DNA of 64,000 bases from GCA-2731375 sp964344935 (GCA_964344935.1 CAYFPL010000002.1:186001-250000), one strand, 5' to 3'. Counted from the stretch's first letter, positions 1 through 10,919 are shown. Notes: generated by a model from the sequence alone, not told the origin. Translations and numbers: made by a program.

Positions 1-1207
1 GGACGCCCTGGGCAACCCCATCGACGGCAAAGGCCCGATTGAGTCCGACGAACGCCGTCTGGTGGAAGTGAAGGCGCCGGGCATCATCCCGCGTAAGTCC
101 GTGCACGAACCGGTACAGACCGGCCTGAAGGCGCTGGATGCCCTGGTCCCCATCGGCCGCGGCCAGCGGGAGTTGATCATCGGCGACCGCCAGACCGGCA
201 AGACCGCCGTGGCGATCGATACCTTCATCAACCAAAAAGAAATCAACCAGGGCGACGACGAATCGAAGAAGCTTTACTGCATCTATGTCGCCGTCGGTCA
301 GAAGCGCTCCTCGGTGGCCCAGATCGTCAAGGCGCTGGAGGACAATGGCGCCCTGGAATATTCCATCGTCGTCGCCGCCACCGCTTCCGAGCCGGCGCCG
401 CTGCAATTCCTGGCGCCCTATGCGGGCTGCACTATGGGCGAGTATTTCCGCGACAACGGCATGCATGCGGTGATCGTCTATGACGATCTGACCAAACAGG
501 CGGTGGCCTACCGGCAGATGTCCCTGTTGCTGCGCCGCCCGCCAGGGCGCGAAGCCTATCCGGGCGACGTCTTCTATCTGCATTCCCGCCTGTTGGAACG
601 GGCCGCCAAGATGAACGAGGACAACGGCCTCGGTTCGCTGACCGCGTTGCCGGTCATCGAAACCCAGGCCAACGACGTTTCGGCGTATATTCCCACCAAC
701 GTGATTTCCATCACCGACGGTCAGATCTTCCTGGAGACGGACCTGTTCTATAAAGGCATCCGGCCGGCCATTAATGTGGGTCTGTCGGTCTCCCGCGTGG
801 GCTCTGCCGCTCAGGTGCGAGCGATGCGGAAGGTGGCCGGCACCATTAAGCTGGATTTGGCCCAGTACCGGGAAATGGAGGCCTTCGCCCAGTTCGGTTC
901 GGACCTGGATGCGGCGACCCAGCAATTACTGAACCGCGGCGTGCGCCTGACCGAGCTATTGAAGCAGGGCCAGTATGCGCCGATGGCGGTGGAAGACCAG
1001 GTGGTTTCCATCTTCTCGGGCGTGCGGGGCTATCTGGACGGCGTGGAAGTAGACCAGATCGGTCGCTTTGAAATGGAGTTCCTGAACGATCTGCGCGACA
1101 ACAAGCCGGAGATCCTGAATGCCATCAGGGAAACGGGTGAGTTGACCGACGATCTGGAAAAGGAACTAACGGCGCATTTGGACGAATTCACCAAGAAATT
1201 CGCGTAA
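1..1207 (+). CDS. atpA: F-type ATP synthase subunit alpha (5' end outside window)
   Basis: Non-catalytic nucleotide-binding alpha subunit of the cytoplasmic F1 head of ATP synthase. The reading frame is open from base 2 and ends with TAA at 1205-1207, so about 400 residues are present of the usual roughly 510; the beta-barrel domain and start lie upstream of the window. The P-loop GDRQTGKT is at 182-205. The alpha-subunit stretch YDDLTKQAVAYRQMSLLLRR, the motif SRVGSAAQ and the C-terminal helical domain are all recognisable. A GTG at 62 lies inside the gene and is not the start. It is followed after 37 bases by the gamma gene, the normal order atpA-G-D-C. Near certain. Confidence 0.98.
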   Translation, partial: DALGNPIDGKGPIESDERRLVEVKAPGIIPRKSVHEPVQTGLKALDALVPIGRGQRELIIGDRQTGKTAVAIDTFINQKEINQGDDESKKLYCIYVAVGQKRSSVAQIVKALEDNGALEYSIVVAATASEPAPLQFLAPYAGCTMGEYFRDNGMHAVIVYDDLTKQAVAYRQMSLLLRRPPGREAYPGDVFYLHSRLLERAAKMNEDNGLGSLTALPVIETQANDVSAYIPTNVISITDGQIFLETDLFYKGIRPAINVGLSVSRVGSAAQVRAMRKVAGTIKLDLAQYREMEAFAQFGSDLDAATQQLLNRGVRLTELLKQGQYAPMAVEDQVVSIFSGVRGYLDGVEVDQIGRFEMEFLNDLRDNKPEILNAIRETGELTDDLEKELTAHLDEFTKKFA

Positions 1208-1244
1208 GCCGCTGTTCGACAGATAAGCTAGGGCGCCTAGATAC

Positions 1245-2141
1245 ATGGCAAACCTGAAAGAACTGAAGAACCGGATCACCTCCGTCACTTCGACGCAGAA
1301 GATCACCAAGGCCATGCAGATGGTTGCTGCGGCGAAATTGCGGCGGGCCCAGGAAGCGGCCGAGAACTCCCGCCCCTACGCCCAGCGGATGGAACGGATG
1401 ATCGCCTCTGTCGCCGCCAACCTGCCAAGTCTGGACGCGGCCCCGCCCTTGGTTGTGGGCACCGGCAAGGACGATGTCCATATGCTTGTCGTGGTCACTG
1501 CCGAGCGCGGTCTGTGCGGCGCTTTCAATACCAATATTGTCCGTGCTGTGCGCAACAAGGCCAGGGAGTTGCGTGAGGCCGGCAAGACGGTGAAATTATT
1601 CTGCGTCGGGCGCAAAGGCCAGGAAAGCCTGCGCCGCGACATGGAAGAGGCGATCGCCGAATACGTTACCCTGAGGGACGTCAAACAGCTCAGCTTTTCC
1701 GATATCCGGCCCGTGGCGGAGAAACTGTCGCAGATGTTCGCCGACGGCGAATTCGATGTTTGCACGGTTTTCTACAACGCCTTCCGCTCGGTGATCAGCC
1801 AGGTGGTGACGGAACAGCAGCTGATCCCCGTCAAGCTCCCCGAAGAGGGCGCGGAAGGGGATGAGGATGCCGTGGATTTGGGCGGTGCCATCTATGAGTT
1901 CGAGCCGGAGGAGAACGACCTCCTCGGCGTACTGGTGCCGCGCAACATTTCGGTGCAGATCTACCGCTCCCTGTTGGAAAGCGCGGCGGCGGAACAGGCG
2001 GCGCGGATGACGTCGATGGACAACGCCACACGAAATGCCGGCGACATGATTGATTCCCTGACGCTGACCTATAACCGGACCCGTCAGGCCATCATCACCA
2101 AGGAATTGATTGAAATCGTATCCGGTGCCGAGGCCCTGTAG
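1245..2141 (+). CDS. atpG: F-type ATP synthase subunit gamma
   Basis: Central rotor stalk of F1, which couples proton flow to catalysis in the beta subunits. 298 residues, normal for alphaproteobacterial gamma. The N-terminal helix begins MANLKELKNRI and continues TQKITKAMQMVAAAKLRRAQ. The C-terminal helix contains NATRNAGDMIDSLTLTYNRTRQ and ends near residue 298; these two form the coiled-coil shaft. The middle contains the conserved ERGLCGAFN. The ATG at 1245 gives the standard family N-terminus. It lies between alpha (37-base gap) and beta (42-base gap) in the same operon. Confidence 0.98.
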   Translation: MANLKELKNRITSVTSTQKITKAMQMVAAAKLRRAQEAAENSRPYAQRMERMIASVAANLPSLDAAPPLVVGTGKDDVHMLVVVTAERGLCGAFNTNIVRAVRNKARELREAGKTVKLFCVGRKGQESLRRDMEEAIAEYVTLRDVKQLSFSDIRPVAEKLSQMFADGEFDVCTVFYNAFRSVISQVVTEQQLIPVKLPEEGAEGDEDAVDLGGAIYEFEPEENDLLGVLVPRNISVQIYRSLLESAAAEQAARMTSMDNATRNAGDMIDSLTLTYNRTRQAIITKELIEIVSGAEAL

Positions 2142-2183
2142 CCTCGCACGGATCAGAACAGTTACGGATAGTCCAAGGGAAAA

Positions 2184-3608
<1,425 letters not shown>

Positions 3609-3633
3609 GTTGGCTTAGGAAAGGCACAGCGAA

Positions 3634-4035
3634 ATGGCGGACAAGGTCGCTTTCGAACTGGTTTCCCCCGACCGGCTTTTGATGTCGGTGGAGGCGGACG
3701 CCGTCGCCATGCCGGGCATGGAGGGGGATTTTGGTGTCCTGCCGGGTCACGCCCCTTTGATCTCGGCGCTGCGGGCCGGGATCATCGAGGTCGAAGGCGG
3801 CTCGGAAGGGCCGGACCGTATCTATATCGCCGGTGGTTTCGCGGAAGTGGCGGCCGATAAACTGGTCGTCCTGGCGGAGGAAGCCGAAATCGTCGCCGAC
3901 ATGGACCGTTCCGCCATCGAACAGCTGATCGAGAGAGCTAACGACGAATTGTCCGGCGCCGAGGAAGGCGAGCCACGCCGTCTGGCCGAGGGCAAGGTCG
4001 GGGTTCTGCAGGAGATGCTGGGCGCTGCCCGCTAA
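3634..4035 (+). CDS. atpC: F-type ATP synthase subunit epsilon
   Basis: Epsilon subunit at the foot of the F1 rotor, which links the gamma shaft to the c-ring and restrains ATP hydrolysis. 133 residues. The N-terminal beta-sandwich contains the family motif GDFGVLPGHAPLI (about residues 31-43), followed by a short two-helix C-terminal domain. It starts 25 bases after the beta stop, with AGGAAAG as a ribosome site. It is the last gene of the operon; a strong hairpin terminator follows 23 bases after its stop. Confidence 0.97.
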   Translation: MADKVAFELVSPDRLLMSVEADAVAMPGMEGDFGVLPGHAPLISALRAGIIEVEGGSEGPDRIYIAGGFAEVAADKLVVLAEEAEIVADMDRSAIEQLIERANDELSGAEEGEPRRLAEGKVGVLQEMLGAAR

Positions 4036-4057
4036 AACGGGCACCTTTGTAACATTG

Positions 4058-4093
4058 AAGGCCCGCCCTGGATCGACAGCGGCGGGCCTTTTT
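4058..4093 (+). terminator. Rho-independent terminator of the atp operon
   Basis: Perfect 10-bp stem: AAGGCCCGCC at 4058-4067 pairs with GGCGGGCCTT at 4081-4090. It has a 13-base loop and a run of five T at 4089-4093. It lies just behind atpC and ends 17 bases before the next start, so the following aminotransferase must either depend on read-through or have a promoter within or before the terminator. Confidence 0.93.
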
Positions 4094-4110
4094 GATTGAG
4101 GACCGATGCA

Positions 4111-5313
4111 ATGACCATGAACCTTCGCCGCGGGCGGAATTTCCTGCAAACACCAGGGCCTACAAATATTCCTGAACGAGTGCTGCGGGCCATGCACCAA
4201 CCGGCCTGGGAATATTCCGGTCCTGATTTCGTGGCCCTGGCCCGGCAGTGCCTGCTGGATATCAAACCCATCTTCAAGACCGAAGGCGAAGTCTTCATCT
4301 ACGCCTCCAACGGTCACGGCGGCTGGGAAGCAGCCCTCGCCAACATCCTGGCACCGGGCGATAAGGTTCTGGTGCCGGAAACCGGCGTCTTCTCTTTTGC
4401 CTGGGCCGACATGGCGCAGCGCCTGGGCATCCAATTTGATACCATCAAAAACGACTGGCGCCATGCCATTGACGCCAACAAGGTAGAAGAGACTTTGCGC
4501 GGTGATACCAAGGGGGAATACCGCGCCGTTTTGATGATCCATACCGAAACCGCGACGGGCGTCACCTCGGACGTACAAGCAGTACGCCAGGCTATGGATG
4601 CCGCGGGCCATGACGCCCTTTTGGTCGTGGATGTGATCGCCTCATTGGCCTGCACGGATTTCCGCATGGACGAATGGGGCGTCGATGTGGCGGTGGGCGG
4701 CAGCCAAAAGGGCCTGATGTGCCCGCCTGGCCTGGGATTCAATGCCGTGAACGACCGGGCAAAGACCATTACATCGAATTCAGGCGCACCGCGCAGTTAT
4801 TGGGATTGGCGGTCCAGGGAAATGGATAGTAACCCGGAGGCCTATCGTTGGTTCGCCGGCACGGCGCCCGAGCACATGATTTTTGGCCTCCGCGAAGCCC
4901 TGGACATGCTGGCCGAGGAAGGCCTGGAAGCCGCCTTTGCCCGGCATCGCCGTCTGGGTGACGCCACCCGCGCCGCCGTCGATGCCTGGGCCAGCGACGG
5001 GCCTATGGAGATCAATGCCCTGGTCCCCGAACAGCGGGCCGAGTCCATCACCACCATCCGCATGGGCGAGGATTTCGACGTCAAGACGTTCCAGCATGTC
5101 TTGCGGGAACAGTTCAACGTCGCTGTCGGCGGCGGCCTGGGGCTGTTGGATGGCATTTCCTTCCGCATCGGCCATATGGGTGATGTCAACGAACCCATGA
5201 TCCTGGGCACCCTGGGCAGCGTCGAGGCGGTTTTAGATATCCTGGACATCCCCCATGGCGAGGGCGCCTTGCCCGCAGCCATTGCATCCCTGGCCAAGGC
5301 GCACCAAGTCTAG
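4111..5313 (+). CDS. Class V PLP aminotransferase (serine/alanine-glyoxylate type)
   Basis: Pyridoxal-phosphate aminotransferase of the serine-glyoxylate / alanine-glyoxylate group; it would pass an amino group to glyoxylate or a similar 2-oxo acid in the cytoplasm. 400 residues. TPGPTNIPERV near the N-terminus, an Asp in LLVVDVIASL (about D174) for the pyridine nitrogen, and the Schiff-base lysine in GGSQKGLM (about K200) are all present. The C-terminal domain ends in GISFRIGHMGDVNE. ATG 4111 is chosen over an upstream TTG at 4096 because GAGG at 4098-4101 is correctly spaced for it. Photorespiratory or serine-cycle use is possible, but the other serine-cycle genes are not nearby, so the true amino donor is unknown. 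Confidence 0.88.
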   Translation: MTMNLRRGRNFLQTPGPTNIPERVLRAMHQPAWEYSGPDFVALARQCLLDIKPIFKTEGEVFIYASNGHGGWEAALANILAPGDKVLVPETGVFSFAWADMAQRLGIQFDTIKNDWRHAIDANKVEETLRGDTKGEYRAVLMIHTETATGVTSDVQAVRQAMDAAGHDALLVVDVIASLACTDFRMDEWGVDVAVGGSQKGLMCPPGLGFNAVNDRAKTITSNSGAPRSYWDWRSREMDSNPEAYRWFAGTAPEHMIFGLREALDMLAEEGLEAAFARHRRLGDATRAAVDAWASDGPMEINALVPEQRAESITTIRMGEDFDVKTFQHVLREQFNVAVGGGLGLLDGISFRIGHMGDVNEPMILGTLGSVEAVLDILDIPHGEGALPAAIASLAKAHQV

Positions 5314-5393
5314 ATTGGAGGGGCCGCGCGCTATGGCACGGTCGTTGGCCCTGTTGAGGAGCTTCGCAATCGAGCAGTAAAGAGACGGCTGCC

Positions 5394-6122
5394 ATGAGCA
5401 TCAAGGCCGCGCACGATCCAACCGTTGCCTTTTCCATCCAGGGCCTGGGCAAGGTCTATGGCGAGGGTGATACCGCGGTGCGCGCCCTGCACGGCGTGGA
5501 CCTTAAACTCTTTACCGGCGAGTTGGTCGTGTTGCTGGGGCCATCTGGCAGCGGCAAATCCACCTTTCTCAATATCCTCGGAGGTCTAGATCAGCCCACC
5601 TCGGGCGCGGTCTGGTTCCACGAGCGCGAGGTGACGGCCTTGGACCCAGACCAACTGACACAATACCGCCGGGATCATGTCGGTTTCGTCTTTCAGTTTT
5701 ACAACCTGATCCCGAGTTTAACGGCGCGGGAGAATGTCTCCCTCGTGACCGAAATCGCCGTCGACCCCCTGTCCCCTGATGAAGCCTTGTCGGTGGTAGA
5801 CCTTGCTGACCGGATGGATCATTTCCCAGCACAGCTATCGGGCGGTGAACAGCAGCGCGTCGCTGTCGCACGTGCCATCGCCAAGAAGCCGGAGGTGCTG
5901 CTTTGCGATGAGCCGACCGGTGCCTTGGACAGCAAGACGGGTGTTGGGGTGTTGGAAGCGATCCAACGGGTAAACCGGGAATACGGCACCACGGCTGCGG
6001 TAATCACCCATAACGCCGCCATTGCCGATATCGCCGACCGCGTGATCATGTTCGCAGACGGCGCGATTGCCGAGGTTCGGGTTAACGAGCATCCCATATC
6101 CGCCCGCGAGGTGAGTTGGTGA
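5394..6122 (+). CDS. ABC exporter ATPase, LolD/MacB-like
   Basis: ATPase subunit of an ABC transporter that drives an FtsX-type permease. 242 residues. Walker A GPSGSGKST at 49-57, Q-loop near FQFYNLIPS (about 100-108), signature LSGGEQQR at 148-155, Walker B VLLCDEPTG at 168-176 and the switch His in VITHN. The stop codon overlaps the ATG of the permease gene (TGATG at 6120-6124), and a membrane-fusion adaptor follows, so this is the first gene of a three-gene exporter operon of the MacAB/DevBCA layout. Substrate unknown; lipid, peptide or small-molecule efflux are the usual options. Confidence 0.92.
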   Translation: MSIKAAHDPTVAFSIQGLGKVYGEGDTAVRALHGVDLKLFTGELVVLLGPSGSGKSTFLNILGGLDQPTSGAVWFHEREVTALDPDQLTQYRRDHVGFVFQFYNLIPSLTARENVSLVTEIAVDPLSPDEALSVVDLADRMDHFPAQLSGGEQQRVAVARAIAKKPEVLLCDEPTGALDSKTGVGVLEAIQRVNREYGTTAAVITHNAAIADIADRVIMFADGAIAEVRVNEHPISAREVSW

Positions 6123-8485
6123 TGAGCGCCCTGAACCGCAAACTGCTACGGGATTTATGGCATATCCGCGGCCAAGTTCTGGCCATCGCAGTGGTGATCG
6201 CCTGCGGCATCGCCACGGTAGTTATGTCGTTCGGCACTCTGGCGTCGCTGGAAGATACGCGCAGGGCCTATTATCAAGGGCAGCGCTTTGCCGACATCTT
6301 CGCGCATCTGAAACGCGCACCGGTCTCGCTGTTATCCGAAATCGCCCAGATCGACGACGTGAAGCGGATCGACGACCGTATCGTGGAGGCGGCCACCTTG
6401 GATGTGGCCGGCATGGACGAACCGATCACAGGACAGTTGATATCCCTGCCGCGGCCGGGAAAGCGCGGCTTGAATGAAATCGTCCTGCGACAGGGCCGCC
6501 TGCCCGATGCTAACCGCCCCGACGAAGTGGTCTTGAGCGAACCCTTCGCCGAAGCCCATAAGCTCACGCCCGGGCAAGAGATTTCAGCCACCATAAACGG
6601 CCACAAGCGGCGTCTGCAGATCGTTGGCATCGCCCTGTCGCCGGAGTTCATCTATGCCATGGGTTCGGGCATGCTGGTGCCCGATGACAAGCGTTTCGGT
6701 ATCGTCTGGATGGGGCACGAGGCCATCGCGGCAAGTTATGATCTGACGGCCGCCTTCAACGATGTGAGCTTGACCTTGATGCGCTTCGGCGACAAGGCTG
6801 CCGTCATTAAGGCGCTGGACGGTATCCTGAAGCCCTATGGCGGTATTGGTGCCTATGACCGGGCTGATCAGACCTCTCATGCCTACATAGCTAACGAAAT
6901 GGAGATGCTAAAAGGCCTGGGCGCCGTGGTCCCGCCTATATTCCTCGGCGTGGCCGCGTTCCTTCTGAATGTGGTGATCTCTCGCATCATTGCTACGGAA
7001 CGGGAACAGATCGGCCTGTTGAAAGCATTCGGCTATTCCGATCTCGCCGTTGGCGGCCACTACCTGAAGATGGCCTTGTTGATCACGGCCCTTGGCATCA
7101 TTCTCGGCTTCTTGGCTGGGGCCTGGCTGGGGCGCGAGATGACGGAAATCTACGGCGATTTCTTCCGGTTTCCGGTGCTCTACTTCCACCTCGACGCCTG
7201 GGTCTTCGCAGCGGCCGGTCTGTTCGCCTTGCTGGCGGGAGGCCTTGGCGCGCTGGCGGCTATCCGCCGCGCCATACGCCTGGCGCCGGCGGTAGCTATG
7301 CAACCCGCCACGCCGACCAACTATAGGCCCGGGCTGGTCAGCCTGGCCGGGCGTATGGCGCGGTTGAGCCAGCCGAGCATGATGATCCTGCGCCATATTG
7401 GCCGCTGGCCATTGCGCGCCGCCCTGGCAACCTTGGGCATATCCATGTCCGTGGCCATCCTTGTGGCGTCGCTGTTTTTCTATGACTCCATCGAACACAT
7501 GCTGGATATCTATTTCCATCACGGCCAGCGCCAGGACGCCACCGTCGTCTTTACGGAACCGCGTGGCGAGAGGGCTCTGTCCGGCTTGCGCCAACTGCCC
7601 GGCATCCTGCATGCAGAGCCCTACAGAGCCGTCTCCGCCAGACTGCATAATGGCCATTTGAAGGAACGGGCCGCAATTATCGGCCTGGAAAGCGAGGCCA
7701 GCCTGCGTCGGGTCCTGGACATGGATCTAAATGCCGTCTCACTGCCCGAAACCGGCTTGGTGCTCTCTACCAAGATGGCGGAATTGCTGAATGTCACGGT
7801 CGGCAGGCAGATTTTGGTGGAAGCCCTGGAAGGTCGCCGGCGGACGGTTTCGGTACCAGTTACCGCCGTCGTGGAAGAATACATCGCCGCACCCGCCTAT
7901 ATGCACCGGGCGGCACTGAACGGGCTGATGGACGAAGGCCGCCTGGTTTCCGGGGCTTATTTGCAGACAGACAGTCGAGAAACCGACCAACTGTTCCGCC
8001 GCTTGAAAGATACACCGGCCGTGGCGGGCGTCACCCTGCAGCCCGCAGCCCTGGAGTCAGTGCGCGAGACAATGGCAGAGACCATGGACATCATGATTTT
8101 TTTCTACGTTCTGTTCGGTGGCCTGATTGCTTTCGGCGTGGTCTACAACAGCGCCCGGGTCTCCTTGTCGGAACGAGGCCGGGAATTGGCTTCGTTACGT
8201 GTTCTCGGATTTTCCAGGGGCGAAGTGTCCTACATCCTGCTGGGCGAATTGGCCATTCTGACCCTGGCCGCCCTGCCCATTGGCTGTGTCTTTGGCCTGG
8301 GCCTGGCGCATCTGATGATCGCCAATCTGAACACGGAATTGTTCCGGGTGCCAATGGTGGTGTACCCCTCCACTTACGCCACGGCCGTGCTCGCCGTAAT
8401 CATTGCCTCCGCCGTATCAAGCCTGATCGTGCGCCGACGTATCGATCGCTTCGATCTGGTCGCCGTTTTGAAGACACGGGAGTGA
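6122..8485 (+). CDS. ABC exporter permease with two FtsX domains
   Basis: Large inner-membrane permease, 787 residues from ATG 6122. It reads as two tandem copies of the FtsX/MacB unit. An N-terminal membrane helix (about residues 15-38) is followed by a periplasmic domain and a cluster of three helices (about 265-390). A second helix (about 430-455), a second periplasmic domain and three C-terminal helices (about 655-780) repeat the plan. The helix clusters contain the FtsX-typical phrases ATEREQIGLLKAFGYS and RGRELASLRVLGFSRGEVSY. The start overlaps the ATPase stop by one base. An upstream TTG/GTG at 6116/6119 is also possible but has no ribosome site. It pairs with the ATPase before it and the adaptor after it. 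Confidence 0.92.
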   Translation: MSALNRKLLRDLWHIRGQVLAIAVVIACGIATVVMSFGTLASLEDTRRAYYQGQRFADIFAHLKRAPVSLLSEIAQIDDVKRIDDRIVEAATLDVAGMDEPITGQLISLPRPGKRGLNEIVLRQGRLPDANRPDEVVLSEPFAEAHKLTPGQEISATINGHKRRLQIVGIALSPEFIYAMGSGMLVPDDKRFGIVWMGHEAIAASYDLTAAFNDVSLTLMRFGDKAAVIKALDGILKPYGGIGAYDRADQTSHAYIANEMEMLKGLGAVVPPIFLGVAAFLLNVVISRIIATEREQIGLLKAFGYSDLAVGGHYLKMALLITALGIILGFLAGAWLGREMTEIYGDFFRFPVLYFHLDAWVFAAAGLFALLAGGLGALAAIRRAIRLAPAVAMQPATPTNYRPGLVSLAGRMARLSQPSMMILRHIGRWPLRAALATLGISMSVAILVASLFFYDSIEHMLDIYFHHGQRQDATVVFTEPRGERALSGLRQLPGILHAEPYRAVSARLHNGHLKERAAIIGLESEASLRRVLDMDLNAVSLPETGLVLSTKMAELLNVTVGRQILVEALEGRRRTVSVPVTAVVEEYIAAPAYMHRAALNGLMDEGRLVSGAYLQTDSRETDQLFRRLKDTPAVAGVTLQPAALESVRETMAETMDIMIFFYVLFGGLIAFGVVYNSARVSLSERGRELASLRVLGFSRGEVSYILLGELAILTLAALPIGCVFGLGLAHLMIANLNTELFRVPMVVYPSTYATAVLAVIIASAVSSLIVRRRIDRFDLVAVLKTRE

Positions 8486-8492
8486 TAGACTG

Positions 8493-9704
8493 ATGAAACC
8501 CTCCTGGCCCCGGCGCCTTCTGTACCTGGTCGTCGCCTTGGCGATTGCCGGCGCCGTTTTCTATGCCTTCCAGCCACGTCCGTTGGCAGTCGATCTGGCG
8601 GAAGTCACGGTTGCGCCGATGATGGTGACCATTGACGAGGAAGGCCGCACCCAGGTGAGAGAGGTCTACGTGGTCTCGGCGCCCGTGGCGGGCCGCAAGC
8701 TGCGTATCACAAAGAAAGTCGGCGAAGCGGTCAAGGCGCGGGAGACCATCCTGGCGGCTATCGAGCCCAGCGATCCCGCATTCCTGGATGTCAGATCCAG
8801 CGCCGAAGCCAAAGCCCGCATCAAAGCCGCCGAGGCCGCCCGCACCCTGGCGGAGGCGGAATTGCAGCGCATGCTGGCGGAACTGAAATTCGCCCGTGCC
8901 GATCTGGCCAGGGCGCAGGTGCTTGCGAAGAAAGGCACCATCTCGAAGCGGGAAATGGAGCGGGCCGAACTGGGCGTCAGAACAAGAGAGGCCGCCGTCT
9001 CCACCGCCCGGGCCGGTCTCAGGGTGAAGCAGTTCGATTTAGAGACGGCCTCAGCCGCCCTGATCGACCCGGGCATGAACGGCAAGACGGGCGCCGCCGA
9101 TTGCTGCGTCAACGTGCGCTCGCCCATCGACGGACAGATCCTGCGCGTCGTCAGGGAAAGCGCCGCCGTGGTCCCCGTAGGCGCCCCCCTCGTAGAAGTG
9201 GGGAACCCGGACGCCCTGGAGATCATCGTCGATCTGCTGTCCTCGGACGCCGTACAGGTCCAAACAGGTGATGACGTGATCATCGAGGATTGGGGCGGCG
9301 GCGAGAAATTGACCGGCCGGGTGCGCCGCATCGAGCCCACCGGCTTCACCAAAATCTCCGCTCTTGGGATCGAGGAACAGCGGGTCAATGTCCTAATCGA
9401 TTTCGCCGACCCGGGACAGGATCATACGAGACTGGGCCACGGCTATCGGGTGGAGACCCGCATTGTCATCTGGCGCGGCGAAGAAATTCTGCAGATCCCC
9501 ATGAGCGCCCTATTCCACCACGGCAACGACTGGGCCGCCTTTACGGTTCAGGACGGCCGGGCCCATCTGAAAACGTTGCAGATCGGCAAGACCAATGGCC
9601 TACAGGCCCAGGTGCTGGGCGGCCTAACCAGTGGCGATAAGGTCGTCCAACACCCCAGCGATGTTCTGACCGACGGCCGGAAAATCGTCGCACGGCAATC
9701 CTGA
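8493..9704 (+). CDS. HlyD-family membrane fusion (periplasmic adaptor) protein
   Basis: Periplasmic adaptor that links the inner-membrane ABC permease to an outer-membrane exit duct. 403 residues. A single N-terminal membrane anchor spans about residues 7-26. A lipoyl-like half-motif around residues 60-80 is followed by an Ala/Glu/Arg-rich coiled-coil hairpin (about 100-180), the second lipoyl half (DGQILRVV, about 212-219) and beta-barrel and membrane-proximal domains. It starts 7 bases after the permease stop. Its TGA is directly abutted by the stop of the convergent hydrolase gene, with no spacer. Most similar in plan to MacA/DevB adaptors; the substrate cannot be told. Confidence 0.9.
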   Translation: MKPSWPRRLLYLVVALAIAGAVFYAFQPRPLAVDLAEVTVAPMMVTIDEEGRTQVREVYVVSAPVAGRKLRITKKVGEAVKARETILAAIEPSDPAFLDVRSSAEAKARIKAAEAARTLAEAELQRMLAELKFARADLARAQVLAKKGTISKREMERAELGVRTREAAVSTARAGLRVKQFDLETASAALIDPGMNGKTGAADCCVNVRSPIDGQILRVVRESAAVVPVGAPLVEVGNPDALEIIVDLLSSDAVQVQTGDDVIIEDWGGGEKLTGRVRRIEPTGFTKISALGIEEQRVNVLIDFADPGQDHTRLGHGYRVETRIVIWRGEEILQIPMSALFHHGNDWAAFTVQDGRAHLKTLQIGKTNGLQAQVLGGLTSGDKVVQHPSDVLTDGRKIVARQS

Positions 9705-10493
9705 TTACTGCGCGTTTAGAAAGCCCAGCAAGGCGGCATTGAAACCGTCCGCCTGTTCGATGTTGGCCAGATGCGCGGCGTCATCGAGCACCACCAACTG
9801 CGAATTGGCGATCTGCTCGCGCATGGCTTCCGAGGCGGCGACCGGCGTGCCCATGTCCTGGGCCCCGACGATGATCATTGTGGGCAGATCGATGGTGTGC
9901 AATTGGTCAAGATAATCCAACGTCTTGAGGGCATGGCAGCAGCCGATGAAGCCGGCGGGCGCCGTGGCCAGGAACTGGGCTCGAATGGCATCCACCGATG
10001 ACGGCTTTTTCGCCAGATAGGGATCGGTAAACCAGCGTTCCATGGTGGAATCGGCCAAGGGTTCCATGCCGCCAGCCTCAACGGCGGCGATCCTCTCGTC
10101 CCAAGTCGCCCGTCCTTCGGCGGGAATCTGGGAGGAGGTATCGCACAAGGACAGGCTCTTGAAACGGCCGTTCTGGCGCAGGGCGATGTTCTGGCCGATC
10201 ATACCGCCCATGGAAAGGCCCACCCAATGCACTTGGTCGAGTTCCAGCCCATCCATCAGGGCCAGGGCGTCGTCGCCCAGCATGTCGAGGCTGTAAGGAC
10301 CCTCTGGTGCATCGCTGCCGCCGTGGCCGCGGGTGTCCATGCAGACGACGCGAAAGGTTTCCGCCAACTTCGGCAGTTGCGGCGCCCACATGACGGATGA
10401 CGAGCCGAGTGAATGGCTCAACAGCACCACAGGAGCCCCCTCCGCCCCGAAAACTTCATACTCGATGCTGATGCCGTTGCCTTGAAATTTCAC
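9705..10493 (-). CDS. Alpha/beta hydrolase, 3-oxoadipate enol-lactonase-like
   Basis: Cytoplasmic serine hydrolase of the PcaD-like group, 262 residues. The catalytic triad is visible: Ser94 in GLSMGG, Asp213 in VGAQDMGTP and His241 in DDAAHLAN. MDTRGHGGSD supplies the usual strand-4 turn. The GTG at 10493 is chosen because GGAGGAAGG lies immediately upstream at good spacing; an in-frame TTG at 10517 lacks one. The divergently placed operon partner is the small cupin gene just upstream on the same strand. PcaD-like sequence does not prove lactonase activity; related enzymes include N-formylmaleamate deformylase and C-C hydrolases. Confidence 0.85.
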   Translation of the reverse strand: MKFQGNGISIEYEVFGAEGAPVVLLSHSLGSSSVMWAPQLPKLAETFRVVCMDTRGHGGSDAPEGPYSLDMLGDDALALMDGLELDQVHWVGLSMGGMIGQNIALRQNGRFKSLSLCDTSSQIPAEGRATWDERIAAVEAGGMEPLADSTMERWFTDPYLAKKPSSVDAIRAQFLATAPAGFIGCCHALKTLDYLDQLHTIDLPTMIIVGAQDMGTPVAASEAMREQIANSQLVVLDDAAHLANIEQADGFNAALLGFLNAQ

Positions 10494-10513
10494 AGTCCTT
10501 CCTCCCTCTGCAA

Positions 10514-10831
10514 TCAATCCGGAATCGGATGGGCTTTCATCTCCACTTCGACGAAAACCAGTTCGGCGCTTCCGGCATTAATGACGTTGTGATCGACGCC
10601 CGCCGCCCGGTAGTAAGCCTGCCCGCTGGTCAGTTGGGCGCGGCTTTCGCTGCCATCGGGCGCAATGATCAGCAATTCGCCGTCCGTCTGCGGCACCACT
10701 ACATAGTCCCATTGATGTACGTGCGGCGTGGTTTCAGCCCCCGGTTCAAATCGGTATTCAGTGACGCGCACCCGCTCGTTGTCTTCCTGGACAGTGGCAA
10801 GCGCCTCGGGACGCGAAGCTGATTGAGACAT
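10514..10831 (-). CDS. Small single-domain cupin protein
   Basis: 105-residue protein with one cupin barrel. Cupin motif 1 is visible as TTPHVHQWDYVVVPQTDGE and motif 2 as GVDHNVINAG, so the His ligands for a metal are retained. The ATG at 10831 follows GGAGGA. The stop is 20 bases ahead of the hydrolase start on the same strand, so the two are probably one transcript. Role unknown: such proteins are often metal-dependent isomerases, dioxygenases or sugar/organic-acid binding proteins. Confidence 0.82.
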   Translation of the reverse strand: MSQSASRPEALATVQEDNERVRVTEYRFEPGAETTPHVHQWDYVVVPQTDGELLIIAPDGSESRAQLTSGQAYYRAAGVDHNVINAGSAELVFVEVEMKAHPIPD

Positions 10832-10877
10832 GGGTAAATCCTCCGCCAAGTGGTGATCCTAGCATGATTTGAGCGCT

Positions 10878-10894
10878 CGGCCCCTTGTGGGCCG
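10878..10894. promoter_or_regulatory. Dyad in the divergent cupin / ThDP-enzyme promoter region
   Basis: Perfect 6-bp inverted repeat CGGCCC at 10878-10883 and GGGCCG at 10889-10894 with a 5-base spacer. It sits in the 88-base gap between the divergent starts at 10831 and 10920. It could be an operator for both genes; there is no T-tract, so a terminator is unlikely. Confidence 0.35.
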
Positions 10895-10919
10895 CAGTTC
10901 CATAGGGCAATTTTAAACC